A stretch of DNA of 64,000 bases from positions 62,001 through 126,000 of the forward strand of contig JASAOO010003565.1 in assembly GCA_030849075.1 (NCBI GenBank). The letters run 5' to 3'. Below, in pieces: positions 10,095-20,130 of the stretch. A program made the position numbers and the translations under genes. The stretch's first letter is position 1. Each line of letters opens with the position of its first letter. This DNA is from Zelonia costaricensis. Taxonomy: Eukaryota > Euglenozoa > Kinetoplastea > Trypanosomatida > Trypanosomatidae. The notes below the pieces were generated by a model, which saw only the letters and a program-made list of their open reading frames with translations, did not search any database and was not told the origin of the DNA.

Positions 10095-12239
10095 TCACAG
10101 AACGCCGCTGCTGAGATGGCGCCGCTGCTCCAGCCGGCGCTGGGCCGACTCCGCCTTGAGCCGAGACAGCACCAGTCGCATGTGGAGCTCCTCGGCGATG
10201 ATGTCTGGCCCCGCAGCAGCAGCCGTCACCGGTGCGGCGGCGGCAGGTGGTGCTGCGTCGTCGAGGAGCTTGTACCTGGAGCCTACCGTGGTGGCCAGAA
10301 GAACCGGGCGCAGCGCGGCGCGCAGCAGCGGTCGCGCCGACGCCGCCGTGTGGTGGCGCTCTGTTGTGTGCTGCTGGAAGGAGGAAAACGGCGGTGTCGC
10401 GGTCGCCGCTGCGGACTGCACCGAAGGCACGGACGCGTCGCGGTCGGTTGAGGCAGAGCGCGTGCGCCGGTCCCACGCCCCAGGCGACGAGGCAGTCCAC
10501 ACGGGTGCGCCACCCCGCTCTGTCCGCGACCGCTCGCGAGAGCTGCAGCGCGTGCGCCGCACATGCGGGCTATCGCGGCAGACGCGCACACCGGCCACAA
10601 TCGTGTCACGCCAGTCCGGCCGCCAGAGCGCTCCCTCGCTGGAGGGCCGCGACGACGAGCGGCGCTCAGCCGGCGCTGTCGCGAGAGCTGCCTCCGCGGT
10701 GCCTTGACGGAGGGGTGGGGCGGAAACCTCGCGACCGTTGGACGAGTGCCCCAGAGACGATGCCGGCTGCAGAGGTGAGGGAAGCAGCGGCGCAACGACG
10801 CTGCAGCGCCCCTGCACCGGCACGGCCCAGCTGTGTTGCCCATCGACGACCTGTGCCGCCTGTCGTGATGGAGTGGGCACATCGATGAGTGACGACGCCT
10901 CCGTTGGGGAGACGGTTGCCAGCTCTTCATCAGCGGACGGCAGCGACGGCTGTGAGAACGACAGGCGGAGGCTCGTCGAGGCAAATGCGACCGCGGCGTC
11001 GCGCGTGTGCAGCGGGGGCGGTGCCATCAGCGACGCGGAGGCGCCGTAGCCGTTTGCGCCGAGCGGCGGGCTGGGCAGTGGCGGTGTCGCGGCCTCCACG
11101 CACTCCTCAGCTGGGGACGCGTAGGTTGAGGAAGTGGCCGAGGCCGAGAACGAGCGCGACTGGTACGACAGCAACAGCTGCGCGGTGTGGCCGTTGCGCA
11201 TCGACGGTGGCGGGGGTGGCGAGGGCAGATCCGGCAGCGATGCCGACGCCCGCATCGCCCCTTCGCGCCACTCGTCTCGGGCTGGCGAGGCACGGCTCTC
11301 GGGGGACGGGGTCCGCTGGAGCGCCTCCGCGGCACCCACTCGGCGGTCCTCTGGTGAGGCTGCGGCTGACCCGACGGTCGTGGAGGTACTCTCGGTCGGC
11401 GTGCCGGCACGGGAGAGCATCCGCGCCGGCCCCAGTGGGTGGGACGGCGGACTGTCGCGCACGGAGAAGGCCGTAAAGGAGCGGTTGGGCAGCACGGCCT
11501 CCGAGCAGGCCGTCGTTGACACTGAAGACGCAGCCGACGGGAAGCGGCGCAGCGGTGACGTAAACGCCGGCAGAGGCGGCCGCTCCGCCGTGACACCACC
11601 GACGGACCCCGTAGCGCGCACAGGTGTGCCCGCGCTGGAGACGGTGTAGGCGGGCCCGTTGCCGCCGTGCGGGTGCGCCGCGTCGTGAACCGTCGCGGCA
11701 GCCGCCTTGCCCACACTGCCGCCCCCGCCGTGGAGGGACAAAGCGAGCGGGACGGCACTGGCGCGCGCCGGCGGCGCTGGGGCCGCCGTCGGGGAGCGGC
11801 TGGGGGACGCCGGAGCGAGGGGGATCGGCGGTGGTGGAGAAGTGAGCACCACCTTCGGCGGCGCCGCACCGTTGCCGGGAGCGGTGGTGGCTGGGCGAGG
11901 CTTGGTGGCCGACGTGGCGGAGGCAGCCGACGTGCTCGTAGAGGTCGGCGTCACCTTCCCGAAGGCACGCGCTTCCCGCGCCTGACGGCGCTCCTGCAGC
12001 GCTGCCAGACGAGCCTCTAGCGAAGCGGAAGGCGCTGCTGTTGTCTTGGCGGGTGCAGGGGCCGTGCCAGAAGCAGAGGTCCAGGGTGCCGGGGCGGTGT
12101 TTGACTCTGGCGCGGATGCGCGGATGCGGAACGGCGCGGCGGCAGCGCCGGTGGCAAGCAGTGTTGATGTGTCGCCGCCGTGCACTTGACTTGCGGTGGT
12201 GCCGTTCCTTGTACGGCCCGCCATCGGCCGCAGCGACAT
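10095..12239 (-). CDS. Hypothetical low-complexity Ala/Ser/Pro-rich protein with short terminal helices
   Basis: 714 residues from the ATG at 12239, which sits 10 bases after a good splice-acceptor candidate. Most of the protein is Ala/Ser/Pro/Thr-rich and probably disordered. Two segments look structured: a charged helix near residues 72-92 (SLEARLAALQERRQAREAR) and a C-terminal helix near 675-710 (IIAEELHMRLVLSRLKAESA). I recognise no domain. Conserved short helices at the ends of a disordered chain suggest a scaffold or cytoskeleton-associated protein, but that is speculation. The frame has coding character throughout, with GC-rich third positions and Ala/Arg/Ser bias like its neighbours. 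Confidence 0.8.
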   Translation of the reverse strand: MSLRPMAGRTRNGTTASQVHGGDTSTLLATGAAAAPFRIRASAPESNTAPAPWTSASGTAPAPAKTTAAPSASLEARLAALQERRQAREARAFGKVTPTSTSTSAASATSATKPRPATTAPGNGAAPPKVVLTSPPPPIPLAPASPSRSPTAAPAPPARASAVPLALSLHGGGGSVGKAAAATVHDAAHPHGGNGPAYTVSSAGTPVRATGSVGGVTAERPPLPAFTSPLRRFPSAASSVSTTACSEAVLPNRSFTAFSVRDSPPSHPLGPARMLSRAGTPTESTSTTVGSAAASPEDRRVGAAEALQRTPSPESRASPARDEWREGAMRASASLPDLPSPPPPPSMRNGHTAQLLLSYQSRSFSASATSSTYASPAEECVEAATPPLPSPPLGANGYGASASLMAPPPLHTRDAAVAFASTSLRLSFSQPSLPSADEELATVSPTEASSLIDVPTPSRQAAQVVDGQHSWAVPVQGRCSVVAPLLPSPLQPASSLGHSSNGREVSAPPLRQGTAEAALATAPAERRSSSRPSSEGALWRPDWRDTIVAGVRVCRDSPHVRRTRCSSRERSRTERGGAPVWTASSPGAWDRRTRSASTDRDASVPSVQSAAATATPPFSSFQQHTTERHHTAASARPLLRAALRPVLLATTVGSRYKLLDDAAPPAAAAPVTAAAAGPDIIAEELHMRLVLSRLKAESAQRRLEQRRHLSSGVL

Positions 12240-13210
12240 GGTGCTCGTTCTGCGCGTTTCAAATCAGGAAAAAAAAAAGTGAGGTATCTCGCGCGCAGTA
12301 GTGTGGTTAACGAGCGCAGCGGCTGTGTACTTCAACGCCCAAGCGAGAAGCCGCGCTGCCTGCCCCACTGCAGCTGCGGCAGCAGAAGACGACAAGGAGG
12401 GGGGCGGCTCGCTCTGTGTGTTAGTTTATGTGTGTGCGTATGCTAAGGCGAGGGTACTGGTTCACCGTAGGCACAGTAGGGGCAGCGCGGACAGACCAAA
12501 GAGCAGAGAGGAAAGTGGAAGACGCAGCATTGGACAGCAGCATACCAGCGCCCCCACAACGAGCATGCGTGCGAGCGCCTCCGGTGTCACATCATGGAGA
12601 ATCGAACCCCTGCAGAAACTCTGCGTGCTTGAGATGTTTCCTCTTGCTGGTCCTTTTTGTGTGTGGAATTGGGTGGGCCGGCTTGCTGAGCCCTTGATGC
12701 CCCCTGCCACCGCCCCCCCCCTCCCGCCCTGCCCTGGAAGCCTGCAGCGTTCCTGTTCGGGGACGCGCTGCGGAGCTGCTCTTCCTCGGCCTGATCGCTT
12801 CGAGGACAGCAGAAACTCCCCGCCCCTCCTCCCCTCCCTCAAACAACAGAACGCACCTGCATGCGTGCGAGTCGAGACATGTTCCAGGCAGAAGTGTGGG
12901 CACATGCAAGAGTTCCAATGAGGTGAAAGCGAGTGAGCCAGGGGAGGGGGTGGGGGAGGGGACCGACACAGACGCCATTCGGAAGCAAGTCGATCGAAGG
13001 GGGGGGGAGGAGGAGGGGCAAAGCAGGAGAGTGCGACTCACTGGTAGTGTACATGGTGAAAAAGGGGGCCAACCACTGAGACCCAAGAGCTGCCACCGAT
13101 CACGACGCGAGGTGCGGTCGATTGCGACCTCGCCACCGCAAACCAACCAACCCTCACACCTCTGTCGATCCCGCTCGCCACGCCTACCCTCTGTGTGAAC
13201 GACACTGGCG
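12240..13210. other. Intergenic spacer
   Basis: No supported gene. A tRNA T-arm-like motif on the minus strand near 12598-12620 was examined and rejected. The 3' UTR of the Kelch-protein gene and the short leader of the 714-residue protein lie here. Confidence 0.6.
12250..12251 (-). promoter_or_regulatory. Predicted spliced-leader acceptor AG
   Basis: The coding strand reads CACTTTTTTTTTTCCTG and then the first AG, in ACGCGCAG, leaving a 10-base leader before the ATG at 12239. A strong T tract with no intervening AG makes this one of the clearer acceptors in the window. Confidence 0.55.
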
Positions 13211-16200
13211 TCACTTTAAGGAGTGGTAGACAACCATGCCGGTTGAGGTGACCTGCGCGAACCGCGAGGACGACGCCGGCGGTGGCGCCGCGGTGGCGAC
13301 CACGTTGTACGGCACCGGCTTGCACGGCACGCGGTACGCCTGCGTCGGGCCCACAAAGTGCAGCTCCGGCGCGAGCAGCAGCCCCGGCGTGCCCGTCACG
13401 ACGACGCCCTTCATCTTCGAGTCCGCCTGGCTGGCAACGTACAAGAGGTAGGAAGCCTCCCCGGTGCACACAAGGGCACGGAGGTACCGCCAGCGGAAGT
13501 ACGCGGCGCGGCGTCGAGACTCGATCGAGTCGGCGTCCTCGCGCAGGCGGCCGACGGAGCGCTTGAGGAGCGCAAACGCAGCGGTGTTCATCAGCTCCGG
13601 CGGCGCCCCCAACGCACCGCCAGCGCCACGGAACGCCGCGGGTGCCACGACGCGCTCGCGTGCTCCCTCGCGCCGCCCCTTCACGCGAAGGCGGTCAAAG
13701 CACGAACGCGCCAGCACCACCTCCGCCGCAGACTCTGGTGACACAACACCGTTGCTCGTGCCAGGCGTGCTGGTCGAGTCGTTCAAGGAGTCTCCCTTCC
13801 TGCCCCCTTTCGCGGCCGTTGTCTTGCCGCCCGCGCCGTTCTTGGCCTTGGCGTCCTTCTTGCGGCGATCGCCCCGGCCCTCCTCCCCGTCGGCACCGTT
13901 TGGGCTGGCAGCCCGCTCCGTCAGCATCGCGCGCCGCTCCGCCTGCCGCTGCTCCTCCAGCCGCAGCTCCCGGTCACTGTCGAAAGCGTCGAGGCCGTGG
14001 TCCTCGAAGAAGTCTCGCACACGCTTCTTCGGCGCCTCAGCCTCCGTCACGGCGGCGGCGGCGGCCTCGAGCGCCAGCTGGTCCTCGTGGCCCAGCTGCA
14101 TGGTGGTCTTGCCGCCGCTGCCCGACCGCGCGCGGCCAAAGAAGGATTCCATCAGGAACAAACTCTCAATTATGGAGTCCGAGTCTCCGTCGCTGTCGTC
14201 CTGGCCGCCGGGCCCGCTGATCGAGCCGCTGCCACGCACCGGGCCCGCCGAGCCGGACGACGTCTGCCGCGCCTTGGCGAGCTGCCGCAGCCGGCGCAGC
14301 TTCCGGTCCTCTGTCAATGCGTCCTTGAGACGGTCCGAAATCCAGCGCCGCTGCTCCGTGTAGTACCCGCGCGACCACCACTGCGCGTCCTCGCGGCTCT
14401 GGAACACCGCGACCGGAATGTTCGGGTACGGCAGCAGCGACTCCTTCTGCGCGGCGTTGCTCGCCGTGAACTGCAGGGCAAAGCGGTTGTAGTTGCGGTT
14501 GCTCCGTCCGCTCTGTAGCAGCGGCAGGAGGTACGACCGGCGTCCGGCCTCGCCGCGACCGTCTATGCCCCGGCTCATGCTCGTCTCGCTCTCGTCATCG
14601 TCGCTGTCATCGCGGTTCACCGACGCCATGTCCAGCTCGCGCGGCAAGGCGCTGCCACGAAAGCGGCGCTGTACCGGGTAGGCAGCGCTGCCAAATGACG
14701 TGCTTTCGTCGGTGCCGTCGTCGCCGAAGACGTGGTCGTCGGCCACGGCGTCGCGGGCGTGGCCGTACGACGACACCCGCCGCCCGAGCAAGCTCGCCGC
14801 ACCGCGGCCGCGGAAAGAGGAGGGGCGGGACATTTGCTGACCCGGTCCCGCCGCGTTCCCAACGGTGCCCGTGTTACCGCCGCCGATGCCCGGAAGCTCG
14901 ACGCGCGTCACGGTCGGCGCGAACATGAGCATTGCGTAGTCGTTCGGCTCCGTGAGGCCGCCGTGCACGACGACGTGCAGCAGCGGCCGCAGCTTGCCAG
15001 ATCTGGTCGGCCCATCGCGCACCGCGACGATCGTGTACTTGCGCATGAACTCTTGCGCGTCGTCGAAGAAGAAGAGCCGGCGATACCGCATCGGACTGAA
15101 GAGCGCCGCCGCTTTCGCGTTTGCCTTGGCGTCGGCCTGCGCGGCTGTGGAGCTGCCGCGGTTGGGGGAGCCGTGCAACCACGGCCCACTAACGGACGAG
15201 GAGCCGCCCTGTCGCGGCGGCGCGCGGCTGCGTGACACGGACGGCCGCTGCGAGCCGTCACCACCGAGGCCGTAGCTCACCGACAGCCGCGATACCTCCA
15301 GGATGCCGCTGCTTCGCGGCGGTGGCGCCGGCTTGTGCCGGCCTGAGGGCCCGGTGATGGCTGCCGCGGCGGCGGCCGCCGTGGTGCGCTGTGCCAGTCG
15401 CTCCATCTTCGCCCGCTCTGTTCGGTTAACCGCGTTCAGCTCCGCCATGAACTTGCGTGGAAACTTGCAGGGCACGAGCGACCACGACATGCTGCCCATG
15501 TCAAGGATAAAGAAGCCGTACTTGTTCAGCGGCATCGGTGGCGCCACCATGGCCTGCCGCGTCACGACGCTCTCAGCGGGCTCATCCGTGGCTGTGAGCG
15601 GCAGCGGGAACATCCAGCACTGCGAAAGGGAGTCGTAGACGCCGCCCCCGCTGGGGATGAGCAGGTGCAGCAGCGTCTCCCACGCGTCCTCCATGCGGAA
15701 CGGCAGGGGGCTCTCCGGCGCGGTGGTCGTCTCGACACGCCGCCACGTGAAGCTGGCGGGCTGAAAGATGTGCACGTGCGGCACCGAGTTGGCGCCGCTC
15801 GTGAGAACGTCCGCCGTCATCATCCCCAGCACCACCACGACGGCGGAAGCGGGGTTGTAGGCGGCCGTCACGAGCTGGAGGTGCTGCGGGTCCACCGACG
15901 CGGGGGGCGGCACACCGGTCCACACTCGGTTGCGTACGTCGAAGAGGTGGCCGAGGCAGCTGTTCTGCTCGCGCTGGTGCACGCCACCAATGACGAAGAG
16001 GCTGTCCACCGGGGGGATGTACACCATGCAGTGGAGAAACACCGGGCCCGGTCCCTGCGACCGCTCACACGGGATCTTCTCCCACCGCCCCGTTTCGATC
16101 TCAAAGGCGAAGAGGTCGTCGAACACCTCCAGCTGGCGGTGCCCGCCAAAAATGTACATCTTGCTGCCCACGAGCACGGCCGCGTGGTTGGCACGGCCAC

Positions 16201-16684
16201 GTGGCACGACCCCGACGCCGCGGAACTCGCGCCAGTTCAACGTGTGCTTCTCATGCCGGAAGACGTGATTGTTGTACTGGCCCTTGCTGTTCACCCCGCC
16301 AAAGACGAAGATGTCTTGCTGATAGCAGATGCCCACGTGGCCGATCTTGGGCAGCCCACCCTTGTTCTCGGGGACGGCGGCGCCGCGGAAGGAGGTGATG
16401 GCGCGCTGTCGCGAGCCCGAGTGCCCCGCGTCGAGGGACGCGCCGGTGTTGCGCTGCCGACCACGGCCATCCCCCTCGGACACCGTGTCGTCGTCCAAGC
16501 TGACCCCTGGCAGTAGCGCCAGCTGCGCGGTGGCTCCCGTGGCGAGCTGCTCCGCCGGCGACCCGCTAACGGGCGTCGCCGCGAGTTGCCCAGACGATGC
16601 GAAGGACACGGACGCGCTGCGACCCAGGGCCGAGCTGGCCACCGGCGAGCCGGATACGGACTCGGCCGGCGGCGTGGACGACAT
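13211..16684 (-). CDS. Kelch-repeat (beta-propeller) protein
   Basis: 1,157 residues from the ATG at 16684. A 17-codon in-frame extension begins at a GTG and is not used. Kelch-type blades occupy roughly residues 100-410, with typical HVGICYQQDIFVFGGVNSKG, ANHAAVLVGSKMYIFGGH and VDSLFVIGGVHQREQ segments: the hydrophobic-GG signature followed by spaced Tyr/Trp. The rest is a long Ser/Gly/Arg-rich and acidic region with KKDAKAKNGAGGKTTAAKGG near residue 980, and a more ordered tail (YFRWRYLRALVCTGEASYLL) near 1,060. Kelch propellers are protein-interaction platforms; without a BTB or F-box domain the partner and process stay unknown. The best acceptor AG lies only two bases before the ATG, so the leader is either extremely short or spliced farther up. 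Confidence 0.88.
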   Translation of the reverse strand: MSSTPPAESVSGSPVASSALGRSASVSFASSGQLAATPVSGSPAEQLATGATAQLALLPGVSLDDDTVSEGDGRGRQRNTGASLDAGHSGSRQRAITSFRGAAVPENKGGLPKIGHVGICYQQDIFVFGGVNSKGQYNNHVFRHEKHTLNWREFRGVGVVPRGRANHAAVLVGSKMYIFGGHRQLEVFDDLFAFEIETGRWEKIPCERSQGPGPVFLHCMVYIPPVDSLFVIGGVHQREQNSCLGHLFDVRNRVWTGVPPPASVDPQHLQLVTAAYNPASAVVVVLGMMTADVLTSGANSVPHVHIFQPASFTWRRVETTTAPESPLPFRMEDAWETLLHLLIPSGGGVYDSLSQCWMFPLPLTATDEPAESVVTRQAMVAPPMPLNKYGFFILDMGSMSWSLVPCKFPRKFMAELNAVNRTERAKMERLAQRTTAAAAAAAITGPSGRHKPAPPPRSSGILEVSRLSVSYGLGGDGSQRPSVSRSRAPPRQGGSSSVSGPWLHGSPNRGSSTAAQADAKANAKAAALFSPMRYRRLFFFDDAQEFMRKYTIVAVRDGPTRSGKLRPLLHVVVHGGLTEPNDYAMLMFAPTVTRVELPGIGGGNTGTVGNAAGPGQQMSRPSSFRGRGAASLLGRRVSSYGHARDAVADDHVFGDDGTDESTSFGSAAYPVQRRFRGSALPRELDMASVNRDDSDDDESETSMSRGIDGRGEAGRRSYLLPLLQSGRSNRNYNRFALQFTASNAAQKESLLPYPNIPVAVFQSREDAQWWSRGYYTEQRRWISDRLKDALTEDRKLRRLRQLAKARQTSSGSAGPVRGSGSISGPGGQDDSDGDSDSIIESLFLMESFFGRARSGSGGKTTMQLGHEDQLALEAAAAAVTEAEAPKKRVRDFFEDHGLDAFDSDRELRLEEQRQAERRAMLTERAASPNGADGEEGRGDRRKKDAKAKNGAGGKTTAAKGGRKGDSLNDSTSTPGTSNGVVSPESAAEVVLARSCFDRLRVKGRREGARERVVAPAAFRGAGGALGAPPELMNTAAFALLKRSVGRLREDADSIESRRRAAYFRWRYLRALVCTGEASYLLYVASQADSKMKGVVVTGTPGLLLAPELHFVGPTQAYRVPCKPVPYNVVATAAPPPASSSRFAQVTSTGMVVYHSLK

Positions 16685-17247
16685 CGCTGAGAATTGAAGA
16701 AGCCCGTCAACGAGTGCGGCGAAACACACGCACACAGAAAAAAAGGTGACAGGTCCAAGAAGGGTTTGTAGGAAGTCACATGTGAGTCGATTTCACCACG
16801 GACACCGGAGGCCAGTGCGCGCCCGTGTGGCTCGAGCACGCAGTGGCAGTCTTTCTTTTGTTTTCCTGTTCCCCCCTATGAACTCTCGTGTCCGTGCCCA
16901 TGTGTGTGTGTGTGTGTGCCCGTTGTGCCGTCACAAATGGGGGGAGAGGGGGAGGGGAAGACAACGGAGGAAATGAACAGTGTGCAAGTGAGAGAGACGG
17001 CGGAGAAACGAGTGTTCGCGCGGTGCACGTAAACGTCGCTTGCTCTTTCCCTTTTTGAAGCTGCTACGCACGTGGTGCCGTAGATGCGCCTCGTGAGACT
17101 CTCGCAGCGACGCGGTGCAGCCTTCGCTTAGCGAATGGCGACGCTCACTTCGTAAGTGCCTCTTTGCTTCTTTGCTTCTTGTTTTGTGTGCGTGTGTGTG
17201 TGTGTGAGGAAGCTATCGGCAAACGGGCACATTCAGCGACTACCCCG
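16685..17247. other. Short intergenic spacer
   Basis: 563 bases with no gene. The Kelch gene's leader side has a T tract on the coding strand (near 16738-16745) and an AG at 16686-16687. TG repeats on plus occur near 16900-16918 and 17188-17206. Confidence 0.6.
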
Positions 17248-18675
17248 TCACGCAGGGGGCGGAGCAGAGTTGAACCAGAGACAGCACTTCAGCATAAAGG
17301 TAAAGGGCAGCACCGGCGTCGCAGCAGCCTCACGTGCCTCAACGCTCTCCAGCGATAGAGGCGCCCCGGCAGCCACCGCGTCGGCACTGTACGCTTCAGC
17401 GCCCTCGTTTAACGCGCGAATCACCGCCGTCGTGAAGAGCTCCGCACCCGTGGTCACATGCGAGTCTGCGTCGCCTCGACGCTGTAGCGCCTCTTGCAAG
17501 GCCGTGCTGGTGTCCAAGGCGAGTCGCAGGTCCCGGTGCACACCGACGAGGTACCGCATCGTGACTTTGCTCATCTGCAACTCGTAGCGGGCCATGCGCT
17601 CCTCCACCGCACTCATCGGCTGACCCAACGCGGTCATGCGTTTGATGAGGGCACCCAGCTCCGCCTCGACGCTGCTCTCAGCTCGAGCAGATGGCGAAGT
17701 CGGCACGGCGGCAGCAGACGGTACCTCGCCACGCACGACGAGGTTGCTGTGCCGCAGCACATTCAGCCGCGCCGACGTGTCCGCCCCGGCCTTCTGCGCC
17801 TCAAGACCCTCGGCCGACTGCAGCTCCGCCGGCGTCACGCCAAGCGAGCGGGCCACATCGAGCACAATCTTGGCGACAGCCGCCTTCTGCGCCTTCCACC
17901 GCGCCGCCTCCTTCTCGAGGTAGCCGTCGAGGATGCGCAGCTGGGCCGCCTCGTGCGCGGCCGCCGCGTTTCCGGCGGCAGTCAGCGTGCCCTGCACCTC
18001 CCCATCCGGCACCTCCGTCTCGAACGCCGACTCCACCACCGTCACGCAGAGGTGAGCCGGATCGCGCCAAAACGGCGGGAGTGCAGACGGCGACGGCCGT
18101 GCACCGAGGCTGCCCGGCTCATCCTCACCGTGGCCCGCCACCCCTCCCGCACGAGCGAGGAGCGCCTCGCGTGTCTTGTCCAGCGCCGCGGTCACGTCCT
18201 CACCGCTGGCCCGCGGCATCTCCCCGCCATCGACCTCGCCGGCCTGCGAGCGGGCAGTGGCACCTGCGTCAGTCGGCGTCTCTGCTGCCGCCTCCGCCGC
18301 GGCCGTGACGCGGCCCACGGTGCGGGCCAACACGTTGGCCAAGTCTCCCGCCCGCCCTGCGTCGCCGTCGGCAATGGCAATCGTGAGCTCGCGGTGGAGC
18401 CGCAGTGCCGGTGGGTGACGGTGGAAGACGCTGGAGAGCACCTCCATGGGGTGCCGTGACGAGGGCGGCGCAGTGGTCGTCTCGACAACCGTCTCCGCGG
18501 CTGTTGCCTGCTCCGGGGAGGCGGTCCCCCGTGCGTCTTGTGGCGGGGCTCTGTGCAGCGCGCGCGTGCTGGAGAAGTAGCTCCGCATTGGCGCCGCTCG
18601 TCGATGGGGTGCAGTCTGCCATGCGCCCAGAGGACACGGCAGCGCCGCCAACGAGCGTGGCAGCTGGCGACGCAT
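17248..18675 (-). CDS. Hypothetical protein, predicted mitochondrial, mainly helical
   Basis: 475 residues from the ATG at 18675. The frame is open to 19158, but that part encodes a His/Thr run from a CA repeat and crosses a plausible splice acceptor, so it is leader sequence. The N-terminus (MRRQLPRSLAALPCPLGAWQ, then RRAAPMRSYFSSTRALHRAP) is rich in Arg, Ser and Ala without acids, as expected of a mitochondrial presequence. Downstream are Ala/Glu-rich helices, including LDGYLEKEAARWKAQKAAVA near residue 243 and RMARYELQMSKVTMRYLVGV near 380. I recognise no domain. Mitochondrial location is a reading of the presequence only. Candidates are a mitoribosome, RNA-editing or respiratory-complex accessory subunit, none of which can be chosen from this sequence. 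Confidence 0.82.
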   Translation of the reverse strand: MRRQLPRSLAALPCPLGAWQTAPHRRAAPMRSYFSSTRALHRAPPQDARGTASPEQATAAETVVETTTAPPSSRHPMEVLSSVFHRHPPALRLHRELTIAIADGDAGRAGDLANVLARTVGRVTAAAEAAAETPTDAGATARSQAGEVDGGEMPRASGEDVTAALDKTREALLARAGGVAGHGEDEPGSLGARPSPSALPPFWRDPAHLCVTVVESAFETEVPDGEVQGTLTAAGNAAAAHEAAQLRILDGYLEKEAARWKAQKAAVAKIVLDVARSLGVTPAELQSAEGLEAQKAGADTSARLNVLRHSNLVVRGEVPSAAAVPTSPSARAESSVEAELGALIKRMTALGQPMSAVEERMARYELQMSKVTMRYLVGVHRDLRLALDTSTALQEALQRRGDADSHVTTGAELFTTAVIRALNEGAEAYSADAVAAGAPLSLESVEAREAAATPVLPFTFMLKCCLWFNSAPPPA

Positions 18676-18689
18676 TACGAGCGGCAGAT

Positions 18690-18716
18690 GTGTGTGCGTG
18701 TGTGTGTGTGTGTGTA
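18690..18716. repeat. (TG)n repeat in a 5' leader
   Basis: TG/CG dinucleotides on plus, so (CA)n on the mRNA strand, starting 15 bases upstream of the ATG at 18675 and downstream of the predicted splice acceptor. Confidence 0.85.
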
Positions 18717-18753
18717 TGGGTGGGTGGAAGGATGAGTGTGGTGCGTCACCCCG

Positions 18754-18755
18754 CT
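18754..18755 (-). promoter_or_regulatory. Predicted spliced-leader acceptor AG
   Basis: On the coding strand a pyrimidine-rich stretch (complement of about 18765-18805) ends in CGCACTTGCAG, leaving a leader of about 78 bases, including the CA repeat, before the ATG at 18675. Confidence 0.45.
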
Positions 18756-20130
18756 GCAAGTGCGCGTTGACAAGGTGATGCAGAGTGAGCAGGGGAGGGA
18801 GGGCGAATAGTGGAGGGACGCCCAAACAAGCGCCCAGCAACGCAGTAGCGACGCTGCGGCATTGCTGTGCCTCGCGCGCGGCACCCAAAGCCGCTGGGCC
18901 GTAGTTTCTTCCGTGCGAACTGACGATCGACCAGTTGCAGGTCGCAGGGCGGCACGGAGAATCAAAACAAGAGCTTCGCAGCGCAGGACGCAAAGACAAA
19001 GGTGTGGCGAGCGCCCATAGCGGCTGAGATGCGCAGACGGCCCACTTGTTCTCTTTTTTTTCCTCAAAAGGAGAGTGAGCGTTGTGGCTTGTGAGAGACG
19101 GCGAGGGCGAGGAAGGCTCACGGAATGCAGAGGCAGCAGACAGACGAGGCGCTTGCACGTTTGCGGGTGCCGAACTGGTGCAACGACGCCACAGTGCACG
19201 GTAACACGCAACAGGCGGCGCCCAAAAAGACGTTCGTGCTGCTGTGGAAAGGAGGCTTGAGGATGGGCAGACTCGCTAGGCCGAGTGCCACAACCTCCAA
19301 CCCCGCTTGCGGCAACCCAGCGGTGGTGCTGAAACTCATCGAGATCAGCTCCGCCACGCCACGGTGCGCGGTAATGGTACACAATCCTCTCCACCAAAGG
19401 GGGGGGGGTGAACGCAGCAGGAAAAACACTGGAAAGCCTGCGCCTCGCTCGCGCGGACGCGCCATGGTGGCCCAAGCTCTAGCGGAGACGCGCCAGAACA
19501 AACGTGTGCTCGAGCGCAAGGCGATCACCCACATCTCAGCAACAACAATAGTGACGAAAAACAAAGGAGAAAAGATCTAGCTGTAGAGTTGGGTCTTGGG
19601 TAGCGGCACTGCAGAGCATGCAAACAATGAATGGCAGCGGGCGGGGGGGGGGGGGGGGTCGTGGGCCCGCGCAAGACGCCGCAGAGCATTCCGGTGCCCC
19701 CACCCCCCGCACCGCAGTGGTGCCTTCACGCAAGTCTGTGAACGCACCAAAGCAATGGAGATTGGGGGACACGGGCAATCACTCCAGGAAGCACGCGCCT
19801 CTCGAGAGATGTGGGACTGGCAAAGGCAGCAGCCAGCCAATACACCCCCCCCCACCACCACCACCACCCACACACAGAGGGTCGCGTGCCACGGATGTGA
19901 GAAACGAGCGTTGGTGAGATTTCCGGCCAGCGGCAGGAGTCCCACGGCCGTCCGATGGAGGCACAACAACGATGCGAGAAGAAAATGGCGGGACGACTGC
20001 TGCAGGCCCCCATTGGGTAGGCGAACACGACGCATCGTTGGTGCCGCGATGGCACAGCGCAGCTTGACAGGCGCTGCTCTTCACACCTCCACGACTTCCG
20101 GCTGCCGCCGTGTCCCCCGCCAATGCTCAG

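Larger units (their letters stand above)
18676..20130. other. Intergenic spacer
   Basis: No supported gene. It holds the CA-rich leader of the gene at 17248-18675 and the 3' UTR of the gene at 20131-23871. Homopolymer-rich patches occur near 19641-19657 (G on plus) and 19843-19868 (C, then ACC repeats, on plus). Confidence 0.6.

Noticed and set aside
12590..12700. Possible tRNA on the minus strand (T-arm-like GGGGTTCGATTCTCC)
   Set aside because: No acceptable anticodon arm or D-loop could be drawn with it, and box A is poor.
17248..19158. Using the longest frame (636 codons) for the predicted mitochondrial protein
   Set aside because: The upstream part translates a CA repeat into His/Thr and crosses a plausible splice acceptor; the ATG at 18675 gives a proper presequence.
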